Made by a program: the position numbers and the translations under genes
Notes under the pieces: generated by a model
The model's input: the letters and a program-made list of their open reading frames with translations, nothing else
What the model was told of the DNA's origin: nothing
Database searches by the model: none
Shown here: in pieces, positions 1 through 10,500 of the stretch
Numbering within the stretch: the first letter of the stretch is position 1
Layout: each line of letters opens with the position of its first letter
Assembly: GCA_039519185.1 (NCBI GenBank)
Contig: JAZGSX010000010.1
Span: 434,001 to 498,000 of the forward strand
Reading direction: 5' to 3'
From: Astragalus membranaceus
Lineage: Eukaryota; Streptophyta; Magnoliopsida; Fabales; Fabaceae
DNA: 64,000 nt

Positions 1-1103
1 TTTAAGCACAACAAAGGACTTGGGTTGAGTATTTCATAACTGTTGAGTCATTGCACTAATCTTATTTTTGGTGGTTCTTTTCTTTGGTGCAGATGCACCT
101 AGGTGCAGGTGCACTGGGTATTTTTATGGAGCGCAGAAGCACTGAACCTTTTGTAACGGTGCAGGTGGATTGAGTGCAGCTGCACTGGATACTACATTTC
201 ATGACTTGTAGCATATATTGCCCTCCTCACTGACCTCCTTATGCATACTTTTTTCTTTGGTTTGCTTTTTTTTTTATGGATGTTGATGCTTTTCTTTTCT
301 TTCAAACCAAATGCACTATTAGAACAGGTTCAGTTAATGACTTAGGCAAATATAGCTAGTTATAACATTTTGAACTCTTTTGTAGTGATTTTGGTAACCT
401 ATTGTATTGACTACTCTATGTTTCTCATACTCAGCCTTAGTATTCATGGAAACTCCCCCAAACTTAATTATTTATGCTCTTCTATATTTTTAGTAAAAAT
501 TTGATTTTGACCTTGTCTTTCTAAAAATTCCTCTTGCATCAGATAGTTTTTTCAAATAGCAAGGTTCCTTTCAAGACTCAGTTTTGATGTGTCAAAGTAA
601 TAATAAAATTAGTCATTTGGGGCAAACAAGGCTTCTTCTTTTTTCTTTCATCATTTAAAATTCAGTTCAATGAATGCATCTGGCTAAGTTTGTGAAAAAG
701 AATCTAAGCTAATAATGCTTCAGAACTTTGAAGTCCTACTTTGAACATAGAAACAATTTTGATGCACCTCAAACTAAAGCTTATGCAACGACTGTTTTTG
801 TAAAACAGTTTTCTGAATTTTCAAAAGAAGCTTTGTTGATTGCATCAAAAAAAAAAATTGAAATTAACTACTCACATATAGTCAAACAACACATAACAAA
901 AACAGACATACATAATTACTAAAACACACAAGCACATGCATAGAGTATTTAAAGTGCTTCTGCCCCAACTTAAAATTGAGCAGTGTCCTCACTGCTCTAA
1001 GTTGAGTTCAAAAAGACATTTTGTTCAAAATGGGGAGAGGGGTTAGTACATGTGGGATAGCAAAACATATAAGTATTTAAATAAAATAACAACATTTAAA
1101 GTT
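1..1103 (-). mobile_element. Athila-type relic, 3' untranslated segment
   Basis: This stretch lies downstream, on the minus strand, of the env-like ORF relic of the Athila-type element. Around 958-995 the minus strand reads a GAGGACA-like box followed by TTTAAGTTGGGGCAG, which resembles the GAGGACA...TTTAAGT-GGGG signature that Athila/Tat elements carry after their last ORF. No convincing LTR edge is visible before the window ends, so I leave the LTR unplaced. Copies of a short GTGCA..TGCAC motif occur near 90-185. The small plus-strand frame at 728-922 has no recognisable content and I do not count it as a gene. Confidence 0.6.
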
Positions 1104-2706
1104 TTATTCTTTCTTGGCTCCACTCCCGAGCCTTGAACTTGCTCTGCTGGGCTCCTGCTTGACTTTCTGCTTCTTGGCTTTTGGCTCTTTTGCCTTTGGT
1201 GCAGCTGCCTTTGGTGCAGGTGCACCAGTTTCCTTTGGTCTTGCAGGAATTTGAGGTGCAAATGAACCTGATGCAGGTGATGGTGGCTTGTCAATTTTGT
1301 CATCTTTTGGCAGTGTAGATGCACCTGATGCATCTAAACTGTACTTCATTGGTTCCCTCGTTGCTTTTTCGATAGGTTTCTCTCCAACTGTAACCTCAGC
1401 CTCCTTTGTCTGCACTTTCTCAGTGGGTTGGTCTTGTATAGTTGCCTCATCCTCCAATGTGTCAGCACCAGTGGTTTCTTTTGTTATGTCCTTCTCAGCA
1501 GGTTGGTCTTTATCTTGATTCTTCTCAACACCTCCTAAACCTGGGTCCTTTTGCACAGCCTGCACAACCTTAGCACCTTGGTAGAAAAATTTCTGGGTAT
1601 TCCCCAGTTCTTCTCTCTTTTTTTAGCAGCAAGTTCTTCCAAGACCAGCTTCACTGTCACTGCAGGGAATTGCTTGGGTGCATCTGTACCTAGTGCAGAT
1701 GCACCACTTGTCATCTGTTCAGGATCTCTTTCCTGCTCCTCCTCAGAATTTGTTTTTGTCTCCTCTTCAAGGGTGGTTTCCTTAATAATTTGCAATTGCT
1801 CAAAAACAATGTTAGAAGGAACAGGGATTGGTTCAGTATGGGGTGTTGGATCTTGCTCTTGAGTATGGGGTGCAGGGATGGGTGATGGTAATTTTTCTGG
1901 TGTGTTTTGTTCATCGGGTTGTTCTTTTTGGGTGGTTATTGGTGATGGTGGTTGGGCGGGTGTTGGTGATTTCTTTTGTTGTGATGGGGGGTTGTGGGGT
2001 GGAGTTGGTGTTTTGAGTGGGCTGTGATCTGGACTTTGCTGTGCAGGTGCATCTGGTGCAGGTGTACCAACGGGTGATTTTGGTGGTGATGGTGGAGTGG
2101 TTGCTGGTTGTGGTTGGGGATTGGTTTATGGTTGAGTTTGTTTTGCTTTGGTAGCATACTTTCTTCCAGCCACCTCCTTCATGTTTAATTCTTCCTCTGT
2201 CCCAGTTTCTTCACTTTCTTTATCTTCTTCGTTGCTTTCAGACTCATCTTCCTCTACTTCCTTTTCAATGTCTTGTACTGCCTTTTTTGCCACAGGATCT
2301 TCTTCACTGTCCTCCATTTCTTCACTCATTAGTTCAGGTTCCTCCTCAAAAAAAGTCTTCTTCCCTCTTTGTTGTTTCTTAGTTACCCTCTTTCTTTTCA
2401 GATTCTTTTTCTTCTTAATTTCTTTCTCAACTTCTTCTTCTTCCATTATTTATTCTTCCTTTCTTTCCTCCTCTTCTTCACTGTGAAATACCCAAGTTGG
2501 GAATACTGGGGTTTCTAGTTGTGATGGCACCTTAGAGATTTCCATTAACCTAAGTTGCATCCATTCATGCTGTTCTTGCTGGAATTTCCAAACTGCCTAG
2601 TGCTTCTGCACCAAGTGCTCTTGCACTAGGCTAGTTTGTTCCTTCATAATCTTAGTTCTTTTCTTCATCTCAGCAGATAATGGGCCAGGAGGATACTTCC
2701 TCTGTC
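1104..2706 (-). pseudogene. Athila env-like ('plant transposon protein') ORF, C-terminal part, broken
   Basis: On the minus strand, open stretches in shifting frames encode a highly charged, low-complexity protein tail. A lysine/glutamate-rich block (about 2126-2446) is followed by a proline-rich block (about 1850-2110), then a Glu/Lys/Thr-rich block ending in Ala-Pro-Lys repeats (1104-1565). Further upstream, to 2706, another open stretch is broken by a stop near 2596 and one near 2452. This fits the variable tail of the extra ORF that lies after pol in Athila elements. At least two in-frame stops and frameshifts, for example near 1550, show it is dead. It stops abruptly at 2706, where element B sequence starts. 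The membership is inferred from order, strand and composition; this tail has no conserved domain of its own. Confidence 0.6.
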
Positions 2707-3957
2707 GCTGTTTTCAGAAAATAATGTTGCTGTTTTATTCGGATAATTGTTATGATTTTCTGCAAAATGACTATTGCTGAAAATGATTGTTGCTACCTTT
2801 TTAAAAGTTGTTGTTGCTGCTTCCTAAGGCCGCTGTCAGTGCTTTCAAGAATAACTGTTACTGTCCCTACTTTTGTACACTACTGCTATTTTACGAGTTG
2901 TGCCTGTTTTTGGGTTGTTGACTGTCTCTATTTTTATGAGTTGCCCTATTGGTGGTTTGGAGTCTAAAGGATGAAGAGATTTTGAAAATTGCTTTTGAAC
3001 GACTCATAGACAATTTTATGGTTGGATACTGATAGTAGCATTGAAAATTATTGTTGCAGTTTCTTTCTGAAAAACTATTGGTACTGTTTTTGTGAAAATT
3101 ATTGTTGTCACTTCCTGGAAAAAATTATTGTTGTTGTTTCCTGAAAAATCATCGTTGCTGTCTTTAAAAATTACTTTCACTGTACCGAAAAGTACTGTTA
3201 CTGTTCCTAACTTATGCGCTGCCCCTATTTTTATGAGTTGTGCCTAATTCGATTGTTAACCGTTGCCGGTGCCTTAGTGCCCGATTGTGTGACTGAGTTG
3301 TTAATATTGTTGTTGTTGATGATGTTGCTCTGTTGTTGGTTTTTAGTTGTTGATGTCGCCTGAGTGGAAATTGTAGTTGCTGATGTCGCCTGAGTGGCAA
3401 TTGTAGTTGTTGATGTCGCCTGAGTGGCAATTGTAGTTGTTAATGTCGCCTGAGTGGCAATTGTGGTTGTTGATGTCGCCTGAGTCACAATTGTAGTTGT
3501 TGATGTCGCCTGAGTGGCAATTGTAGTTGTTGATGTCGCCTGAGTGGGAGTTGTAATTGTTGATGTCGCCTGAGTGGCAAAGTTGTTTGTGGATATTGTT
3601 GTCGTGTTACTAAAATTATGAGACTTGTTGTACGACTGTTATGCATCCTGTGAATTTCGTTGTGATGCTATGATGATTGAAGTATTTGGTTATCCTTATG
3701 GGTAGATGAGTGGGGTAGGATGCGAGCTAGTTTATCAGAGTAGCGCAGCGGAGTAGAGAGTGAGTCTGATTATTACTGCTTGAAGTTACCTGGCTGAACA
3801 AGTAGGAGGGACGGCCGCCCAAGCACTTACCGCCGGTAATCAGAGCAATAGTAATCAGCATGAATGATAGCACTAGTTGTCTAGGTGGCCTTAGTGGGAG
3901 AGTGTTGGCGTTGACAGGTGGATTTCGAGGACGAAATTCCTTTAAGTGGGGGAGAGT
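2707..3957 (+). mobile_element. Extra upstream copy of the 3' half of element B's internal region
   Basis: The segment matches 17729-18979 at a constant offset of 15022 bases, with only a few substitutions seen (for example near 3190 and 3274) and no indel. It ends in the same polypurine tract (AAGTGGGGGAGAGT) and runs directly into an LTR at 3958. No LTR or target duplication lies on its left side. It directly abuts the Athila relic at 2706/2707. It is noncoding, rich in GTTGCTGTTT-like runs, and holds an array of 30-bp repeats. I read it as the remains of an LTR-internal-LTR-internal-LTR tandem whose left end was deleted. Confidence 0.85.
3345..3580 (+). repeat. 30-bp tandem array (about 8 copies) in B internal DNA
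   Basis: The core GATGTCGCCTGAGTGGCA recurs exactly every 30 bp, ending at 3360, 3390, 3420 and so on to 3570. Because 30 is a multiple of three, the array gives spurious open frames on the minus strand (a ten-residue repeat rich in His, Gln and Leu). The same array is present at about 18367-18602. Confidence 0.9.
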
Positions 3958-4768
3958 TGTAACACCCCAAAAATAATAGATTAATTTATTTAATTAGTTA
4001 AAAGAAATTGGGTGGTAGAAATAATAATATAATTATTATTTATTACTTATTAAAATAAGTATAAGGTGTTTTAAATAAGGAGCAGTATTGTAATCGGATA
4101 AGGTGTTGTAATTAAATTGGGCTTAAGCTGCGGGGAAGCCCGCAATCCAAGCCCAACAACCTAAGCGCATATAAAAGCTGAGATTTTAAGGTTTTGGTTC
4201 ATTAGAGAAAAAGAAAGGAAAAATGCGAATAGAGAGAGAGGGAAGGGAAGGAGGGCGCGGCGCCCATGAGGAGAGGAGGAGAGGTGAAGTGCGCAAATCT
4301 CAAGGAGAAGAAGGAGAAGGGTCGTGTTGCGGGTTCTTTGGAGCTTACGTATAGAGTTATCGTGTTCGTCATAATCTAAGGTAAGGGTGGGTCTCATCTC
4401 CTCTATAATAGGGACTTATTATGGGGACTATGTAGGGGTAGGCTCTATGTAGGTCGTTTTAGGCATATGATGACTCGTTGATTGTGAAATTGTGATTTGC
4501 GTGCCGAGGGCTTGAGTACTCGTTGATGGAATTTGATGTTTTAATTGATATGTGAACGTATATGTGATTTATAGTGAATTTTGATGTTTGGTGGACGATT
4601 TTGATGATTCAATATGTGTGCATGATTGTGGTAATTGGTGTTGTGATTAATCATGTAAAAAGTTGGAAAATTGCTGAAATTACTGTTCCTGGGCGCCATG
4701 GGCGCCATGGGTGATGTTGCACATCATATAGTTGAAAATTGTTCTGCGGTTACTGTAGCTGGGCGCCC
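3958..4768 (+). mobile_element. Element B middle LTR, first part (split by element A)
   Basis: The LTR begins TGTAACACCCC right after the polypurine tract, as at 18980. It includes a TATA box, a GA-rich leader (about 4206-4323), a splice-donor-like AAG|GTAAGG at 4381, and GGGCGCC palindromes just before the break. Compared with the right-hand LTR it lacks about 31 bases near 4465. Element A is inserted after 4768 with CGCCC duplicated (4764-4768 and 14563-14567). The uninterrupted site is visible in the right-hand LTR near 19815. Confidence 0.93.
4170..4177 (+). promoter_or_regulatory. TATA box of element B LTR
   Basis: TATAAAAG lies about 30-40 bases before the GA-rich leader and is repeated at 19192-19199 in the other LTR. 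The position fits a pol II core promoter with transcription starting near 4200. No expression evidence is available. Confidence 0.55.
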
Positions 4769-7418
4769 TGTAACACCCAAAAATTATTTAATTAATTTAT
4801 TTAATTAAGTAATTGGGGATTTAAATTAAATTATTTGATGTAATTTAATTAATTGAATTTATACTGATATGCGTAGGAAGTACTAGAAAGTGGAGGTGCT
4901 GAACCAAATGGACTTGGGCCTAAGTGAGAAGCCCAAGCCCGTTATTCTTGTCATATGCGAAGTGTTGGTTTAGTTGGGGTCTAGGGTTGGTGGCAATTCG
5001 CAAAATCAGAAGAGAAAACGCAAGAAAGAAAGAAAGAGCGTGAGATAGAGAGAGAGAGCAAGGAAGGGCGCCGTAAGGAGAGAAGAGGAAGAGGAGAGAA
5101 GTCGCAACCAAGGAAGAGCAAGAACGTGATCTTGTTGTTGTGGTCCTGTACGTGACTATCTCCGGAGCCTCCGTTCTTCAATTTCGAGGTTAGGGGAGCT
5201 CTATCATTCTATCTAATAATTCCTATGATGAGTTCTAGATCTAGGGCTCGTATTAGAATCGTACGTTTTCTTGATGTTCTTGCGTTTTTGAAGTCCCTTG
5301 CGTTTTTGATGTTCTTGCGTTCTTGATGTTCTTGATGCATTGTTAATGTTGGTTTTTATATATATATATATATGTATGCGAATTGAGGGATACATGAGTT
5401 CTTGATGTTTCTTGATGCATTGTGGTATTGGTTATTATCTGTACATATATATGCGAAGTGAATGGTTGAGTTTTCCTATACATATGTGTGCGAATTGTAG
5501 TGTGGGATTGTGCTTGTGTTGTTCGCAAAAATTGATGGATGGTGTGTAGGCGCCTAGGGCGCCAAGGGGATAGGGAAAACAATGCTCAATTGAATTTTTG
5601 GAGGAATTAATTAAAATAAGTGTATTTTTGGTGGCTGGAAAATGTTGAGATTTTATAATTTCAAGTTGTCAAGAAAAACCAATTTTTAGTGTTAAAGAGT
5701 GTTGAACAAATTCTGGGTGTGTTGCTGTTTTTCTGGGCGCTGGGTGCCTGTGCAGGGCGCTGGGCGCCTGATGGAGTGTGTGGGGTGCGTGTCTGGCGCG
5801 CCTGGGCGCTGGGCGCCTGGGGCGTGCGTGTTGCGTTTTTGCGCCTGGGCGCTAGGCGCCCGTGTCTTGTTTGTGTTGCGCTGTGCGCGCGTTGTTGCTC
5901 CCTGGGCGCATGGCGCCCGTGTCTGTGTTGCGTTGTGCGCGCCTGGGCGCTGGGCGCCTGTGGCGCTGTGTTGCGTTGTGTTGTGCGCGCCTGGGCGCTG
6001 GGTGCCTGTGTTGCCTGGGCGCCTAAGGCGCCAATTTTCAGAACGTTGTCTAATTTTTCCCAAACTTATTTTTATCATAACTTTTGACTCCGACGTCCGT
6101 TTTGAACGATTCAAAAAGTGTCGTGAAGCTTTTTACGCTGTCCATCTATGGGTCTAATTTTTTAAAATGAAAAATTGTTATTTTCTGATGGTTTGTGGGC
6201 GCCCAAGTGGCTGTCCCCGGTGATCGTCCCAGTGACATTGAAAAATGACGTGGAACTCTTTAAAAATCCCTTTTGGTGTATAAACAACAGTTTTAACACG
6301 GTAGTGTCAAAATGACTGTTTTGCCCCTAGTGGCCAAAGTTAATGATAATGATGTGTAAATGACGAGGATGCCCTTGGTGGCTAGTCAAATGACTGTTTT
6401 GCCCCTAGTGGCCAAAGTTAATGATAATGATGTGTAAATGACGAGGATGCCCTTGGTGGTTAGTCAAATGACGTTTTTGCCCTCAGTGGCTAATGTTTGA
6501 GTTGAATGATGTTTATGTGTAAGTGACATTTGGGGCTTGAGTGGCTGAGTGATGTTAAGGCCTAAAAGGCTAAGTGACGTTATTTGTGTGTGAATTATGA
6601 AATGACAGGTGCTGTGCCTTTATTCGGCAAACCGGTAAGTGACGGGTCACATAGTTGACCTTGAATTGAGTAATTGTGTATTTGTGTATTGTGAGTGGTG
6701 CATGTCATAGTGTCACATGCCCATATGCATAAACCCAGTGATGTTTTGAGGCCTGAGTGGCTAAGTGATGAAAAGGCCTGAGTGGCTAAGTGACGTTTTG
6801 TGAAAAGGTACCTTCATGCATATACCCGCGAGTGGGTTGCATTTCATAAATCTACATGATATGTAATGAGTTATTGTAAATGATGTAAGAGATGACTATG
6901 ATGTGAGTATTTGGTGTTTGGATGCTGATTGTTCTAGTGCGTAGCCTATGATTAGTGCTTATCATATTTTCTATTATATAGACTGAAATGATGCTCACCC
7001 TTTCCTGTTTGAATGTTACCCCCGTGTTGGTAACGTGCAGGTGATTCCCAGTGAAGGTATTAGCTTCACCTTTGAGTCGAGTCGTCATGCTCTGATACGT
7101 AGCACTCAGGGGGGATAACGAACTCGGCATTTATTTATGATTTTTGATTATTATGTCCAAGTGGACTATTTGGTTATGTTTTACTATTTTTCCGCTGCGT
7201 ATTGGGTTGTGTTATGTTGAGTTTTATAAGTGACGTTGAAATGAGATTGGAGATTCTTTATTTGTGATGTGCTACGCGAATGCATGAGTATTGAGTTAAA
7301 CTGTTTTTCAAAACTGCTAAGCGACGTTTTATTGAAGTATGTGTAACATTTCCCTATGAACGAGATTTTCAAACTCTGATTTTTATAAACGAAGTAACGG
7401 GTAGAAAGGGGTGTTACA
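4769..7418 (+). mobile_element. Element A 5' LTR
   Basis: The LTR starts TGTAACACCC and ends GGGTGTTACA. In order it holds an AT-rich start; a purine-rich leader (about 4995-5115); a donor-like GAG|GTTAGG at 5189; a (TA)n run near 5357-5374; a GC-rich block of GGCGCC palindromes (about 5550-6035); a block with TTTTGACTCCGACGTCCG shared with the other LTRs here; two copies of a roughly 80-bp repeat (6316-6470); many TGACG motifs; a GTGACGGGTCAC near-palindrome (about 6638); and a tRNA-iMet-like 11-mer at 7088. Apparent long frames in the GC-rich block come from base composition, not coding. Confidence 0.96.
7088..7098 (+). promoter_or_regulatory. tRNA-iMet 3'-end mimic in A LTR
   Basis: TGCTCTGATAC matches the 3' end of plant initiator tRNA-Met except for the final CA, and is exactly complementary to GTATCAGAGCA at 7425-7435 (the PBS). 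The second copy is at 14232-14242 in the 3' LTR. Confidence 0.7.
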
Positions 7419-7422
7419 TTAG

Positions 7423-7434
7423 TGGTATCAGAGC
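7423..7434 (+). promoter_or_regulatory. Primer binding site of element A
   Basis: TGGTATCAGAGC lies four bases after the 5' LTR and is complementary to the 3' end of initiator tRNA-Met. Confidence 0.95.
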
Positions 7435-7529
7435 AGTTCGGTCTGTCCGGCCAATGTTGTCCTGTCATAGTGTCTTATGACAATAGATTAGTTCTAAATC
7501 TTTAGTTTGTGCTGCAGTGATAGTTCGTA

Positions 7530-10500
7530 ATGGCTGGAAGGAACGACGCTGCTCTTGCTGCTGCATTGCAAGCTATGGCTCAGGCTGTGCAGGGTCAGCA
7601 AAATGTTGGAGATAATGCTGGTTTTAGGAGTCTGACAACCTTTCAGAGGGAGAATCCGCCCACCTTTAAGGGCAAATATGATCCAGATGGTGCTATGGCT
7701 TGGCTGAAGGAGATTGAGAGGATTTTCAGGGTGATGGACTGTACTGTTGAACAGAAGGTCCGCTTTGGTACCCACATGTTAGCCGAGGAGGCCGACGACT
7801 GGTGGTTGGCTACTAGGCAGAGGTTAGAGACTGTGCAGGAAGAGATTACTTGGGAGGTTTTCAGCAGGGAATTTCTGAGAAAGTATTTTCCTGAAGACGT
7901 CCGCGGGAAGAAAGAGATAGAGTTTTTGGAGCTGAAGCAGGGTGGTATGTCTGTGACTGCCTATGCGGCAAAATTTGTGGAGCTAGCCAAATTTTATCCA
8001 CATTACAGTGAGGCTACAGCTGAATTTTCAAAATGCATCAAATTTGAGAATGGGTTAAGGCCTGATATTAAACAGGCCATTGGTTATCAGAAGATTCGTG
8101 TGTTCGCAGATCTGGTTGATAGTTGCAGGATCTTCGAGGAGGACAGTACTGCTCGCTACAAAGCTACTTCTGAGAGAAAGGGCAAGTTTCAGAGTCGAAG
8201 CAAGCCGTATGAGGTTCCTGCGGGTAAGGGTTATCAGAAGGCTGCTGGAGGTAAGGGTCCTAGTGGGGGAGATGCCCCTGCTAGCATTGTCTGTTATAAG
8301 TGTGGCAAGCCTGGCCACAAGAGTACTACATGCAGGTCGGATGACAGGAATTGCTACCGTTGCGGTAAAAAGGGTCATATGGCAGCCGATTGTAAGGTCA
8401 AGGATGTGGTGTGTTTCAACTGTGGTGAGTCTGGGCATATCAGTACAAAGTGTACAAAGCCGAAAAAGGAAAGGTCTACTGGGAAGGTATTTGCATTGGC
8501 AGGAGAGGAGCCTGATGATGATGATGGTCTGATTAGAGGTACGTGTTTTATTAATGGTACTTCTCTGAAATCTCTTATTGATACTGGTGCTACCCATTGT
8601 TTTATATCTGTTGATTGCTGTAAACGATTGGGTCTTGTTTTATCTGCTATGTGTGGGGATATGGTTGTCGATACTCCTGCGAAGGGGTCGGTGATTACGT
8701 CCCAGGTGTGTTCTCAGTGTCCCGTGTCGATCTTCGGCAAGGACTTTATTGTGAATTTTGTATGTTTGCCATTGAGAGGTCTGGATGTAATCTTAGGCAT
8801 GGACTGGTTAGAGAATAATCACGTTCATATCAACTGTCGTAGCAAGTCGGTTAGTTTCGGTGAAGAAAGTTCGGTTTTGGTGTCTGCTGGTCAGTTGAAG
8901 AAATTGAAGAAAGAAGGAGTTCAGTTATTTGTGTTGATGGCTTCGTTGTCTGCTGAGAGTCAGGCTGTTATCGAAGAACTGAAGGTAGTACGTGAATTTC
9001 CTGAGGTCTTTCCTGATGAAATTCCGGGTGTGCCACCGGAAAGAGAAGTTGAATTTTCGATTGATCTTGTACCTGGTACGAGGCCTGTGTCTATGGCTCC
9101 GTACAGAATGTCGGCGTCGGAACTGTCTGAGTTGAAGACGCAACTTGAAGAATTTCTTGAGAAGAAGTTTGTAAGACCGAGTGTATCACCGTGGGGAGCT
9201 CCGGTATTGTTAGTGAAAAAGAAAGATGGGAGCATGAGGTTATGTGTGGACTATCGTCAGTTGAATAAGGTAACTATCAAGAATAAGTATCCGCTTCCGA
9301 GGATCGACGATCTGATGGATCAGTTAGTGGGTGCCCGTGTTTTCAGCAAAATTGATTTGAGGTCCGGATATCATCAGATTAAAGTAAAGGATGAGGATGT
9401 TCAGAAGACAGCGTTCAGAACAAGGTATGGGCATTATGAGTATTCAGTGATGCCGTTCGGTGTGACCAATGCTCCTGGTGTATTTATGGAATATATGAAC
9501 CGTATTTTCCATAATTACCTAGATCGGTTTGTGGTAATCTTCATAGATGATATTCTAGTTTATTCTAAGTCAGATGAAGAGCATGTTGAGCACCTGAAGT
9601 CAGTGTTGGAAGTTTTAAAAGAGAAAAAGTTGTACGCTAAGTTATCGAAGTGTGAGTTCTGGCTGAAAGAGGTGAGTTTCCTTGGGCACGTGACTTCTGG
9701 TAATGGTATTGCGGTTGATCCGGCAAAAGTAGAAGCAGTATTGGAGTGGGAGTCTCCGAAGTCCGTAACGGAGATTAGAAGCTTTTTGGGTTTGGCTGGG
9801 TACTACAGGAGGTTCATCGAAGGTTTTTCCAAGTTGGCCCTTCCGTTGACTCAGTTGACCTGCAAGGGTAAAGTTTTTGTTTGGGATGCTCGGTGTGAGG
9901 AAAGCTTTATGGAACTGAAAAAGAGATTGACGACGTCGCCTGTTTTGACGTTGCCTAATCCAGAGGAACCGTTCGTTGTGTATTGTGACGCTTCGAAGAT
10001 GGGTCTCGGTGGTGTGTTGATGCAGAATGGGAAAGTCGTTGCGTATGCGTCGAGGCAGTTGCGGATTCACGAGAAAAATTACCCTACGCATGATTTGGAA
10101 TTGGCTGCTGTGGTATTTGTGCTCAAGATTTGGAGGCACTACCTTTATGGTTCGAGGTTCGAAGTGTTCAGTGATCATAAGAGTCTAAAGTATCTGTTCG
10201 ATCAGAAAGAGTTGAATATGAGACAGCGTCGGTGGTTGGAACTCTTGAAGGATTATGACTTCGGTTTGAATTATCATCCCGGCAAGGCTAATGTCGTGGC
10301 TGATGCTTTAAGCAGAAAGTCTTTGCATATGTCGGCTATGATGGTGAAAGAATTAGAGTTAATTGAAGAATTCAGAGATTTGAGTTTGGTTTGTAAGATG
10401 ACACCTCGCAGTGTCAAGCTGGGAATGTTAAAGATCGACAATGATTTCCTGGGCAGCATTAGAGAAGCTCAGAAGACAGACGTCAAGCTGGTGGATTTAA

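Larger units (their letters stand above)
5189..7517 (+). other. Putative leader intron of element A
   Basis: A purine-rich leader that is ATG-free from about 4957 ends at GAG|GTTAGG. The sequence TTTGTGCTGCAG, a good 3' splice site, ends 12 nt before the gag ATG at 7530. Joining the two would give a short leader without upstream ATGs and would remove the PBS, the palindrome block and the tRNA-like 11-mer. Left unspliced, gag would follow more than 2 kb of leader with many ATGs. The equivalent acceptor is present in E and B, and stronger donors (AAG|GTAAGG) in B, D and E. The intron is inferred from signals only; the A donor is the weakest of the set. Confidence 0.45.

Noticed and set aside
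728..922. 64-codon plus-strand frame
   Set aside because: No recognisable motif, AT-rich, antisense to the Athila 3' UTR; expected by chance.
3345..3580. Regular 30-bp repeats as a possible CRISPR array
   Set aside because: Units are contiguous without spacers, in a plant retroelement; an ordinary tandem repeat.
5357..5374. (TA)n run as TATA box of A
   Set aside because: It lies downstream of the purine-rich leader and of the donor-like site, so it is a microsatellite rather than the core promoter.
6020..6040. GGCGCCAATTTT as an E2F site
   Set aside because: It resembles an E2F consensus but is part of the palindrome array; no independent support.
5689..6157. Overlapping 132- to 152-codon frames rich in Arg, Ala, Gly and Cys, repeated at 12833-13301
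   Set aside because: They lie in the GC-rich GGCGCC palindrome block of the A LTR, are open on both strands and differ by frame; a composition effect.
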